Shown: positions 55,820 to 63,089 of the stretch, in pieces | How positions within the stretch are numbered: the stretch's first letter is position 1 | How the letters are laid out: each line of letters starts with the position of its first letter | Origin: Paenibacillus oralis | GTDB taxonomy: Bacteria > Bacillota > Bacilli > Paenibacillales > Paenibacillaceae | Length of the DNA: 64,000 nucleotides | Reading direction: 5' to 3' | Assembly (NCBI RefSeq): GCF_003863965.1 | Contig: NZ_RRCN01000001.1 | Location: forward strand, 310,001-374,000 | The notes under the pieces: generated by a model | What the model was told of the DNA's origin: nothing | What the model saw: the letters and a program-made list of their open reading frames with translations, nothing else | Databases searched by the model: none | Made by a program: the position numbers and the translations under genes

Positions 55820-56953
55820 CTAATACACGCTGCGAAACAGCTGTTCCAGTTGCTGAACATTGACCTCGCGCGGATTGGCCGCGGTGCATTTGTCCTTCAG
55901 CGCCGCCTGGCTCATCGCGGACAGCAGTGCTTCATAAGCCTCCCGGTCGATGCCGGCCGCCTCCAGCGATGCCGGTGTGCCGGTGAGCTTCTGCAGCGCC
56001 CGCACCGCCGAAACGAGGCTGGCCACGCCCTCCGCTACCGTTGACGCCGGAAGATGCAGGCGACGGGCCAGCTTGCAATAGCGCGTCGCCGCCTGGCTCT
56101 CACCGCCGCTCTCCAGGTCAGCGTTGTATTCGATAATGTGGGGCAGCAGTATGGCGTTCGCCCGTCCATGCGGTAGATGAAAATGCCCGCCCAGCGTATG
56201 TGCCATGCTGTGGGTAATGCCCAGCGCCGCGTTCGTAAACGCCATGCCTGCCAGACAGGAGGCATTGTGCAGGCGCTCCCGCGCCTCCAGATCATCGCCG
56301 CTGTGATAGGCGCGCAGCAGATAATCAAAGATCAGCTCGACGGTCTTCTCGCAAAGCGCATCCGTATAATCGGAATGCTCGCTCGACACATAAGCTTCGA
56401 TGGCATGCGTTAGCGCATCAATGGCGGTATCGGCGGTAATCTGCGGCGGCACGGTTCTCAGAAAGGCGGCGTCCAGGATCGCCACATCCGGGATGATGTC
56501 CTGTGAGACGAGCGGAATCTTCGTGTCGCCCAGCGTCATGACCGAATAGGAGGTCACTTCCGATCCAGTGCCGCTTGTCGTCGGAATGGCGATGAACAGC
56601 GGCTTGCCGCCGTCATCCGCATTACCGGCATGCTGGCGGGCGAACAGCAGAATGCTTTTGGCCGCGTCAATGGTAGATCCTCCGCCCAGGGCAATGATCA
56701 GATCGGGACGGAAAGCCAGGTACTCCTTCACTCCGGCGGCCACCGCCTCAACAGGCGGATCAGGCTGTACGCCGGTGAAGAGCCGGTAATCCTCCACACT
56801 GGTTTTCAGAATATGAATTAATGTATCCGCGAACCCGGCCTGCACCATAAAAGGATCGGTAATGACCAGTGCCCGGCGGTTATCGAGCAGTGTTAAATAT
56901 TCAAGCGCGCCTGAATCAAAATAGACCTCCGTCTTTACACAAAAACGTTTCAT
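55820..56953 (-). CDS. Iron-containing alcohol dehydrogenase (PduQ-like)
   Basis: A 377-residue group III alcohol dehydrogenase that would reduce the aldehyde to the alcohol and regenerate NAD+ inside the compartment. It shows the NAD-binding GGGSTIDAAKSI, PTTSGTGSEVTS, and the iron site His residues in HSMAHTLGGHFHLPHGRANA. The length matches PduQ/EutG types. The ORF begins at 56977, but ATG 56953 has GGAGG 7 nt upstream and is preferred. It starts about 21 bp after the EutN gene. Confidence 0.9.
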   Translation of the reverse strand: MKRFCVKTEVYFDSGALEYLTLLDNRRALVITDPFMVQAGFADTLIHILKTSVEDYRLFTGVQPDPPVEAVAAGVKEYLAFRPDLIIALGGGSTIDAAKSILLFARQHAGNADDGGKPLFIAIPTTSGTGSEVTSYSVMTLGDTKIPLVSQDIIPDVAILDAAFLRTVPPQITADTAIDALTHAIEAYVSSEHSDYTDALCEKTVELIFDYLLRAYHSGDDLEARERLHNASCLAGMAFTNAALGITHSMAHTLGGHFHLPHGRANAILLPHIIEYNADLESGGESQAATRYCKLARRLHLPASTVAEGVASLVSAVRALQKLTGTPASLEAAGIDREAYEALLSAMSQAALKDKCTAANPREVNVQQLEQLFRSVY

Positions 56954-56973
56954 TCCTCTGCCTCCGTTCCACG

Positions 56974-57237
56974 TCATTCGTCGGTCTGCAAATCGTCCAC
57001 AATCCCGACAATGGACATATCTGCGGATAAGCGGATGTCCTCATACATGGAACTGCCCCAGTCAATCAGCACCAGGTCACCGATTCCCGCGCCAACCATA
57101 TCAATGGCAACGAACACATCATCACCGGTCATTCTGCGCTTCTCGTCCACTGATTTGATCATAAGCAGCTTGGCGCCGATCAGCTTCTCACATTTCTGGG
57201 TAGAGACGACCTTGCCGATGACTGTAGCCAGATGCAT
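56974..57237 (-). CDS. EutN/CcmL-family vertex protein (BMC-P)
   Basis: An 87-residue pentamer-forming shell protein that would close the vertices of the compartment. It begins MHLATVIGKVVSTQKCEKLIGAKLLMI and contains the GAGIGDLVLI block typical of EutN/CcmL. It is the only BMC-P gene seen in the locus. It is 15 bp after the aldehyde dehydrogenase gene in the same operon. Confidence 0.93.
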   Translation of the reverse strand: MHLATVIGKVVSTQKCEKLIGAKLLMIKSVDEKRRMTGDDVFVAIDMVGAGIGDLVLIDWGSSMYEDIRLSADMSIVGIVDDLQTDE

Positions 57238-57252
57238 GCTGTGATTCCTCCC

Positions 57253-58761
57253 TTATCCCATTAGTTGCCGCAGCAGCTGCTGTACGATCGCTTCCAGTTG
57301 GGCCTCATTCATTGCTGCCGGCGCCGCCGGTGCTGCCGATGCCGCCGCTGCCTCAGCCGTCACCTGTTTTGCCGCACACATCGGCACAGGCTCCCGCAAA
57401 TCCTCCATCTCGCGCACACCATAGGCTAAGCGGCGGATGTTCAGCAGGTTCATCGGGCCGATGTTATCCGATGTGGAGCTGCCGCCAACCGCACCGCATC
57501 CCAACGTCATGGCCGGAGGAAGATTCGTGGTTGCCCCAATGCCGCCCAGCGCCGCCGGAGTATTAACAAGCAGGCGTGACACCTGCTTGTGGAGCGCAAA
57601 CTCCCGGATCACAGCTTCATTGCGCGAATGGATCGTCATGGTATGGCCTTTGCCCTCCCCTTCCAGCAGCTCCATGCAGCGCTCACAGGCCGATTGCCAA
57701 TCCTCTGCCTCATAAAAAGCCAGCACAGGCGTCAGCTTCTCACGGGAGTAAGGATTGCTGTGCGAAACGGTCGTCTGTTCCGAGATTAGCACCCGGCTTC
57801 CGGCCGGAATGCTGAAGCCGGCCATCGCCGCCAGTTTCTCCGGCGACTTGCCGACCGACTGCGGATTAATCGTTCCATTGCCCCGCAGCAGGAAGGAGCC
57901 CAGCCCAGCCGATTGCTCGCTGCTCAGGAAGTAGGCACCTTGCCGCAGCAGCTCCTGCACAACCTGCTGTCTGCTCTCCTTCTCCACCACAATCGATTGC
58001 TCGGAAGCGCAGATCACCCCGTAATCAAACGTCTTGCTGTCGATAATCTGCTTGACCGCGCGCGGAATATCCGCCGACCGCTCGATGAAGGCCGGGCCAT
58101 TGCCCGGGCCGACACCGATGGCAGGTGTGCCGGAGCTGTAAGCCGCCTTCACCATCGCTTCCCCGCCGGTGGCCAGGATAAGCGAGGTGTCGCGGTGCTT
58201 CATCAGCTCGCTGGTGCCCGGCATGCTGAGAATAGACAGGCAGCCCAGAATGCCTTCAGGCGCTCCCGCCTGCACCGCCGCAGCGGAGAGAATGGCTACC
58301 GTCTCACTAATGCAGCGGCGTGCGGACGGATGAGGCGAAAAGACGATAGCGTTGCCTGTCTTCAGCGCCAGCAAGCTTTTGTAAATCACCGTCGAGGTTG
58401 GATTGGTTGAAGGAATCAGCCCGGCGATTACACCGACCGGTACGGCGATCTCCACGATCTGATCGGTTTCATGGGTGGCGATTACACCGACGGTCTTCAT
58501 GTCCTTAATATGCCGGTGCAGCTCTCTGCTGGCGAATGTATTCTTAATGACCTTGTCTTCCCAGCGGCCAAATCCGGTCTCCTCGTGGGCCATTTGGGCG
58601 AGCTTGACGGCGGACTGTTCTGCAGCCGCGGCCACCTGCGCTACAATGTGATCAATTTGCTCCTGGCTGTAGCTTTGCAGAACCTTCTGAGCTTCCTTGG
58701 CGGCTGCGAGAATGACGCGAACCTCCTGTATGGATTGCAGATCATGATCCAGAATCTTCAT
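57253..58761 (-). CDS. CoA-acylating aldehyde dehydrogenase (PduP-like) with C-terminal encapsulation-like helix
   Basis: A 502-residue aldehyde dehydrogenase that oxidises propionaldehyde (or 3-hydroxypropionaldehyde/acetaldehyde) to the acyl-CoA with NAD+. The cysteine of the active site lies in YGVICASEQS, and the NAD/CoA region includes GVGPGNGPAFIE. The C-terminus is an Ala/Pro-rich linker and then NEAQLEAIVQQLLRQLMG, an amphipathic helix of the encapsulation-peptide type. ATG 58761 has GGAGG 8 nt upstream; the frame is open to 58797. Confidence 0.9.
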   Translation of the reverse strand: MKILDHDLQSIQEVRVILAAAKEAQKVLQSYSQEQIDHIVAQVAAAAEQSAVKLAQMAHEETGFGRWEDKVIKNTFASRELHRHIKDMKTVGVIATHETDQIVEIAVPVGVIAGLIPSTNPTSTVIYKSLLALKTGNAIVFSPHPSARRCISETVAILSAAAVQAGAPEGILGCLSILSMPGTSELMKHRDTSLILATGGEAMVKAAYSSGTPAIGVGPGNGPAFIERSADIPRAVKQIIDSKTFDYGVICASEQSIVVEKESRQQVVQELLRQGAYFLSSEQSAGLGSFLLRGNGTINPQSVGKSPEKLAAMAGFSIPAGSRVLISEQTTVSHSNPYSREKLTPVLAFYEAEDWQSACERCMELLEGEGKGHTMTIHSRNEAVIREFALHKQVSRLLVNTPAALGGIGATTNLPPAMTLGCGAVGGSSTSDNIGPMNLLNIRRLAYGVREMEDLREPVPMCAAKQVTAEAAAASAAPAAPAAMNEAQLEAIVQQLLRQLMG

Positions 58762-58797
58762 TGCCGTTTCCTCCTGCTTCTTATGCTTGTTGCTCAC

Positions 58798-59586
58798 TTA
58801 CTTTTTTAGAAAACGAAGCTCTACCCTGCGAGCTTCCAGCAGCTCACGGGCCAGCGGGGTGATGATGGCATCCTCCCGCGCGCTCAGCGTCCCCCCTGAA
58901 ATATGTTGCACATCGGCTAGGGTAATGACCGAATCCGGCAGATGGATGGCGTTCGGCGGGTTCAGAGCGGCTGCTTTTTCGCTGCCTGGCGAAATGCTGG
59001 CTGCAGGATCTCCCTCCGCCAGCAGTCCATGCGTGCTCAACGTTTCACGGAACTCCGCGAGTGTGACTACCTTAACGCCAAAGTCCTGCAACGTACGCTC
59101 ATAACCCAGCAGCATCCTGTTGTACGCCGCGTTGCCGCCCATCCCGGCGGCGGCATGCACGGTATGTAGCGGATCGTAGCCGTCACGGACCGCAATGATC
59201 TCCTTGCGCAGCATGATCGCCGCGGCGATGCCAGCGGTAAGCGGGCTGTCGGTGATGCCAAGCGCGATCTTGCTTAATGCGCCCCGGGTGGCGAGCGGAA
59301 TCAACACCAGCTCCGCCTCGCGCAAGGCTTGCTCGATCTCGGCCAACCCGGTTAATCTGCGCGCGGACAACCGGGACAGCAGCCTCTCATCCAGCAGGGG
59401 CAAGCCGGGGCTGTCATCGATGACGAGACTGTAGCGGTACAGCGGATAATCCGCCAGTACCCTGGCTACACTGTCTTCGTTCACTGTGCCTCCGCTGAGG
59501 AACACAACGACTCGCCTGCTCAGTGCGGGCAGCAGCGACTCCAGCATCTGGCGGATTAAGGCTTCGGTGTTCAACACAGCGCCCAT
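58798..59586 (-). CDS. Flavoprotein-like protein of the microcompartment operon
   Basis: About 262 residues. It resembles the flavoprotein (phosphopantothenoylcysteine decarboxylase-like, PF02441) fold: an N-terminal VVVFLSGGTVNED loop, LVIPLATRGALSKIALGITDSPLTAGIAAAI, then a variable C-terminal domain. Proteins of this family are found in glycyl-radical microcompartment loci; their role there is unclear to me. ATG 59586 is preferred because AAGGG is 8 nt away; GTG 59595 is in frame. It overlaps none of its neighbours and lies between PduL and the aldehyde dehydrogenase. Confidence 0.65.
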   Translation of the reverse strand: MGAVLNTEALIRQMLESLLPALSRRVVVFLSGGTVNEDSVARVLADYPLYRYSLVIDDSPGLPLLDERLLSRLSARRLTGLAEIEQALREAELVLIPLATRGALSKIALGITDSPLTAGIAAAIMLRKEIIAVRDGYDPLHTVHAAAGMGGNAAYNRMLLGYERTLQDFGVKVVTLAEFRETLSTHGLLAEGDPAASISPGSEKAAALNPPNAIHLPDSVITLADVQHISGGTLSAREDAIITPLARELLEARRVELRFLKK

Positions 59587-59591
59587 CGGCT

Positions 59592-60248
59592 TCACCCTTG
59601 CCGCACTGCAGTGATCCGAACGGTGTCCCCGTTCTTCACCTCTGCCGCATTCGCCTCATCGGTATCGATATGCATCTCCAGCACGAACTCGCGGCCTGCA
59701 CGGATACGTACATCATAAAACATGATTTTCTTGCCAGAGTCCGCCGACTCTACAGTGACTGAATCGCCGTTCTTCACCCCAAACCGGGTTGCATCCTCTT
59801 CACTCATATGAATATGGCGTTTGGCGCAGATCGCCTTATGGTTCATCACCAGCATGCCTTTGGGTCCGATCACACACAAGCTCGCGGAGCCTGCCGTATC
59901 CCCCGAGTCGCGAACGGGAGGGTTAATGCCGAGCGCAAAAGCATCGCTGCGCGAAATTTCGATCTGGCTGTTCGGCCGCAGCGGCCCCAGCACACGGACG
60001 CTCGGAAAGCAACCTTTGGGTCCGGCGATACAGACGGTTTCCGAAGCGGCGAATTGACCGGGCTGCTTCAGATTGCTTTTGACCGTCAGCTCATGGCCAG
60101 CTCCGAACAGCACCTCCATATCCTGGCGGTTCAGATGGATATGGCGGGCGGAGATTCCAACCGGAATGCTATAGCTGCGGTCTTTTACTTTAAGCGTGCT
60201 CGCGATTTCCGCCGCAAGACTTTGTACCAGCTGATTATTTATGTCCAT
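59592..60248 (-). CDS. pduL: Phosphate propanoyltransferase PduL with N-terminal encapsulation-like helix
   Basis: A 218-residue PduL-type phosphotransacylase that converts acyl-CoA and phosphate to acyl-phosphate and recycles CoA inside the compartment. Its zinc ligands lie in the repeated SARHIHLN and KRHIHMSEED motifs of the two tandem domains. The N-terminus NNQLVQSLAAEIASTLK is a helix of the encapsulation-peptide type. ATG 60248 overlaps the stop of the preceding shell gene; GTG 60251 is an alternative. Confidence 0.92.
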   Translation of the reverse strand: MDINNQLVQSLAAEIASTLKVKDRSYSIPVGISARHIHLNRQDMEVLFGAGHELTVKSNLKQPGQFAASETVCIAGPKGCFPSVRVLGPLRPNSQIEISRSDAFALGINPPVRDSGDTAGSASLCVIGPKGMLVMNHKAICAKRHIHMSEEDATRFGVKNGDSVTVESADSGKKIMFYDVRIRAGREFVLEMHIDTDEANAAEVKNGDTVRITAVRQG

Positions 60249-60883
60249 CACGATTGACCATCCTTATTGGTTTTGGCTGAGTGCTGCCGATGGTGCAGAC
60301 AGTGAGTGACCGGCTGGCCTTTCATCCTCCTACACAGCGGATCGCCGCATAGATTGCAGCTGACCTCTGTCCGCTCTACTTGCTCCACTTGCGGCTCTTG
60401 CTGCGGCACTTGCGACTCTTGCTCCAGCACTTGCGGCTCTTGCTCCAGCACTTGCGGCTCTTGCTGCGGCTCCTGCTGCAACTCCTGATCCGCAGCTTCG
60501 ACCACTGGCGCCTGGTCCGCTTCCGGACCCGCTACCGTTTTCCCGCCTGCGGTTTCCTCCAGCGGCTCTACAGGCATCTGTTCCGCCCCCGGCTCGGTGA
60601 ATACGGTTTCAGGAGAATGGATCAGCCGTCCGATCCCTTCCGCCGGGCGGGCAATGACAACCGCCGCTATAACCGTCCCCAGCTTGCCGGCGCTGTTCTT
60701 TGCTCCCTCTACCGCAGCTTTGACCGCACCCACATCTCCGGTAATTTTGACCACGATCCGCCCGTCCCGCGCTTTCTCGTACCCTAGCAGCTTGACATGG
60801 GACGATTTCATACAGGTATCGGCAGCCTCCAGCGCCGCCGGATAACCAATCACCTCAATCAGACCAAGGGCATTCTCATTCAC
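60248..60883 (-). CDS. BMC-H shell protein with heptad-repeat linker and Cys-rich tail (PduK-like)
   Basis: A 211-residue protein. Residues 1-90 form a BMC-H hexamer domain ([37 protein letters not shown]). Then comes an acidic linker with three to four copies of a seven-residue EPQVLEQ-like repeat, from a 21-bp tandem repeat at about 60370-60475. The end has CNLCGDPLC and, ten residues later, a fourth Cys, then HH: C-x2-C-x4-C-x10-C. PduK-type shell proteins carry a similar Cys tail, proposed to bind an Fe-S cluster or metal. GTG 60883 is chosen (8 nt from AAGGAG); GTG 60892 is too close. Confidence 0.85.
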   Translation of the reverse strand: MNENALGLIEVIGYPAALEAADTCMKSSHVKLLGYEKARDGRIVVKITGDVGAVKAAVEGAKNSAGKLGTVIAAVVIARPAEGIGRLIHSPETVFTEPGAEQMPVEPLEETAGGKTVAGPEADQAPVVEAADQELQQEPQQEPQVLEQEPQVLEQESQVPQQEPQVEQVERTEVSCNLCGDPLCRRMKGQPVTHCLHHRQHSAKTNKDGQS

Positions 60884-60926
60884 AGTAGCCACTCCTTCAA
60901 CGTTTTACATGTATGCTTGTGCTGCT

Positions 60927-61769
60927 CTACAGATTGGACTGTGTCATCGATACCGGGCTGTGGCCCATCGATCTCAGAACGCTTACGCCCACATCGCGGG
61001 CGGAGATCACCGCTTGGCGGACCGCGCCGGAATCGCCTGTAATCGTGACGATAATTTCGTTCGAGTGGGCTGTACCTTTATCCGGGCTGGCATAGGTTAC
61101 AATCTCCACATTGGCTGTTTTGAGTGCGGTGTCGGCCATCAGCAGGCCAATCGCAGCCGGAGCACCCACCAGAATGCCGAAGGATTTGCCCGCCGGTGCG
61201 CCAAAAGCTTTCTCCAACGCCAGACTCGCACGTGCTGTATAATGGAGCTCCACATGTCCGGCATCGCAAGGGTAGACATCGCCGAAGGTGCGCGGCAGCT
61301 CTTTGAGCGCCACTTCCACTGCCCGGCGGGAGTCGGAGACATCCTCGGAGGCAAAAATAATGATGCAGCCGTGTCCGGCCCCGCCCTTGGTGTCCCGAGC
61401 CAACTCAATCGAGACCACTTCCGTGTTGGTCGCCTTCACCGCTTCGTCGGCAGCCATAATTTGCGGGCCTGCGCCGGTGCGCGAGCTGATGATGCCGATA
61501 GAACGGTATCTCGGGTCCAGGCCCATGCTCTCATGCAGATGGCGGTCCAGATTGGCGATCACCAGGCCCACGGTATCCCCCATGGCTGAGCCGACATATT
61601 CCGTTATCGCGTTGTAATCGCTTGTCACGTCTTGTTCCCTCTTTTCCGTAAACTGTTGGTTGTTCAGCGGAAGGCCTGCGGCAGCATCGGCTGCCGGGGC
61701 GGAAGGCACACCCCCGGGGCTTGCCTGGGCGACCGCTTCAATCACCTGCTTCAGAATCGCTTCATCCAT
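60927..61769 (-). CDS. pduB: PduB-like trimeric shell protein (BMC-T)
   Basis: A 280-residue tandem BMC-domain shell protein that forms trimers. Long blocks match PduB: GDTVGLVIANLDRHLHESMGL, RSIGIISSRTGAGPQIMAADEA, DTKGGAGHG and ARASLALEKAFGAPAG. Its N-terminus (DEAILKQVIEAVAQ) is an amphipathic helix of the encapsulation type, as PduB uses to tie the cargo to the shell in the Pdu compartment. ATG 61769 has GGGGTG 5 nt upstream. It is the only BMC-T gene in the locus. Confidence 0.93.
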   Translation of the reverse strand: MDEAILKQVIEAVAQASPGGVPSAPAADAAAGLPLNNQQFTEKREQDVTSDYNAITEYVGSAMGDTVGLVIANLDRHLHESMGLDPRYRSIGIISSRTGAGPQIMAADEAVKATNTEVVSIELARDTKGGAGHGCIIIFASEDVSDSRRAVEVALKELPRTFGDVYPCDAGHVELHYTARASLALEKAFGAPAGKSFGILVGAPAAIGLLMADTALKTANVEIVTYASPDKGTAHSNEIIVTITGDSGAVRQAVISARDVGVSVLRSMGHSPVSMTQSNL

Positions 61770-61784
61770 ACTCTCACCCCGGTT

Positions 61785-62069
61785 TTATTGTTCAGACAGC
61801 TTTGGCAAAATTTTCTCAACGTCCATATGCGGTCTTGGAATCACATGTACCGAAATGACCTCGCCTACCCGTTTTGCGGAAGCTACTCCCGCATCCGTTG
61901 CCGCCTTGACAGCGCCTACATCTCCTCTAACCATAACGGTTACCAGACCGGATCCGATTTTTTCATAGCCGATCAAGGTCACATTCGCAGCCTTTACCAT
62001 TGAATCCGCTGCTTCGATTGCGCTGACCAGCCCTTTTGTTTCAATAAGTCCGAGTGCTTCCTGCCGCAT
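61785..62069 (-). CDS. pduA: PduA/J-like hexameric shell protein (BMC-H)
   Basis: A 94-residue single-BMC-domain protein: [27 protein letters not shown], the pore-region [21 protein letters not shown], and [13 protein letters not shown] at the end. It would form the facet hexamers of the shell. The open frame reaches 62114, but ATG 62069 sits 9 nt after GGAGGTG and gives the usual family size. First gene of the operon. No second plain PduA paralogue is present. Confidence 0.93.
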   Translation of the reverse strand: MRQEALGLIETKGLVSAIEAADSMVKAANVTLIGYEKIGSGLVTVMVRGDVGAVKAATDAGVASAKRVGEVISVHVIPRPHMDVEKILPKLSEQ

Positions 62070-62157
62070 AATTTTGCGCACCTCCATAGATTTGAACTTG
62101 CGTTCCATCTCCATTGTACGAAGAACGGGGCCGCAAATATTTGACTTTAACCACCCG

Positions 62158-62249
62158 AAATAGGATTATAACGACTCGCCGCCTGGTACTTTAATGACAT
62201 GGCAAAAAATTACATGTAGTTAATATGCAATAATTGATTGCGCTTACAA
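62158..62249 (-). promoter_or_regulatory. Microcompartment operon promoter region with a cre-like site
   Basis: On the reverse strand TGTAAGCGCAATCA (62248-62235) matches the CcpA cre consensus except for one core position. A perfect TATAAT is at 62170-62165, with only a weak -35 (TAAAGT), as expected for an activator-dependent promoter. Both lie upstream of pduA. Catabolite repression and activation by the PocR-type system are inferred. Confidence 0.5.
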
Positions 62250-63089
62250 ATAAGCTGTGGCATAATCCCACTATCTTGACAGCTGTCTCCTTGTTGCGGG
62301 AGGAGCAGGGTTCGGTGAAAGTGCGTGTTCAAACCTCTGAAAGTGCGTGTTCAAAAAGTCGGTTTCTCAGCACCGAAGCGTATGCTTCCGAAGTGCGTTT
62401 TTTCAAAACGCTTTAGGTCGGATGAAGCTAGTAGACCATTCTGGAAATAACGTTAGCATGATGGCAAATGAAGACTTAAGAGAAAACGGCAAAATTAGTC
62501 TATGAAGATCTCGGGCGACAACATAAAGGAAAAAAAGGGCGCTATTTCAGCGATATCCCCCATGTTGCGTGAAATAGAGGAATTTTATGGCGTTATTCTC
62601 ACGATTTAGTGGCGAAAGGCCGCCTTTCGACCTGTTCATCGAAAAATAAGACCCAATAGTTCCCCTATCGTGATGAATAGGCTCAAATTCGGAAAATAAG
62701 ACCCTAAAGTTCCTCTATTTTATGGGGAACGATACTGAGCACAAGACTAATATAGAACAAAGTGATCCATGGCCCCTGTCCGCAGATAAGCCATATTATT
62801 TCCGGATCATTCTACTAGGGACTGAGTAGCGGAGCTGAACGTTTTCGGAGAAAACGGCTTCGGAAGTATATGCCCACCCGGCTGAATTCAAGATTCGACG
62901 CCGAAACCGCTCCCTGTCCCGCTTCGTGATAAGAAAAATATTTATCGATGTACCTTCTCGGAAGCCAGACCGCCTATAGCGGGGTAATTTATTCTTGCGA
63001 TATAAGGAAGCCGACACTTAGATGTTACTTCTTTCTTATATCTTCAAAAGACGACTTTTTGAACTACTTCTGAAAGGAATGGCGATAAC
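62250..63089. repeat. Gene-free spacer with several repeat types
   Basis: TGAAAGTGCGTGTTCAAA is directly repeated (62315-62332, 62337-62354), followed by a GAAGC/GCTTC hairpin. From 62540 to 62730 copies of the AATAGCGG family alternate with two copies of GGAAAATAAGACCC-type units. About 62932-63050 repeats the GGAAGCCAGACCGC element found at 41158-41285. No gene is supported. It separates the shell operon from the PocR sensor kinase. Confidence 0.55.

Noticed and set aside
62315-62354. Direct repeats considered as a CRISPR remnant
   Set aside because: Only two 18-bp copies 4 bp apart, no spacers of proper length and no cas genes.
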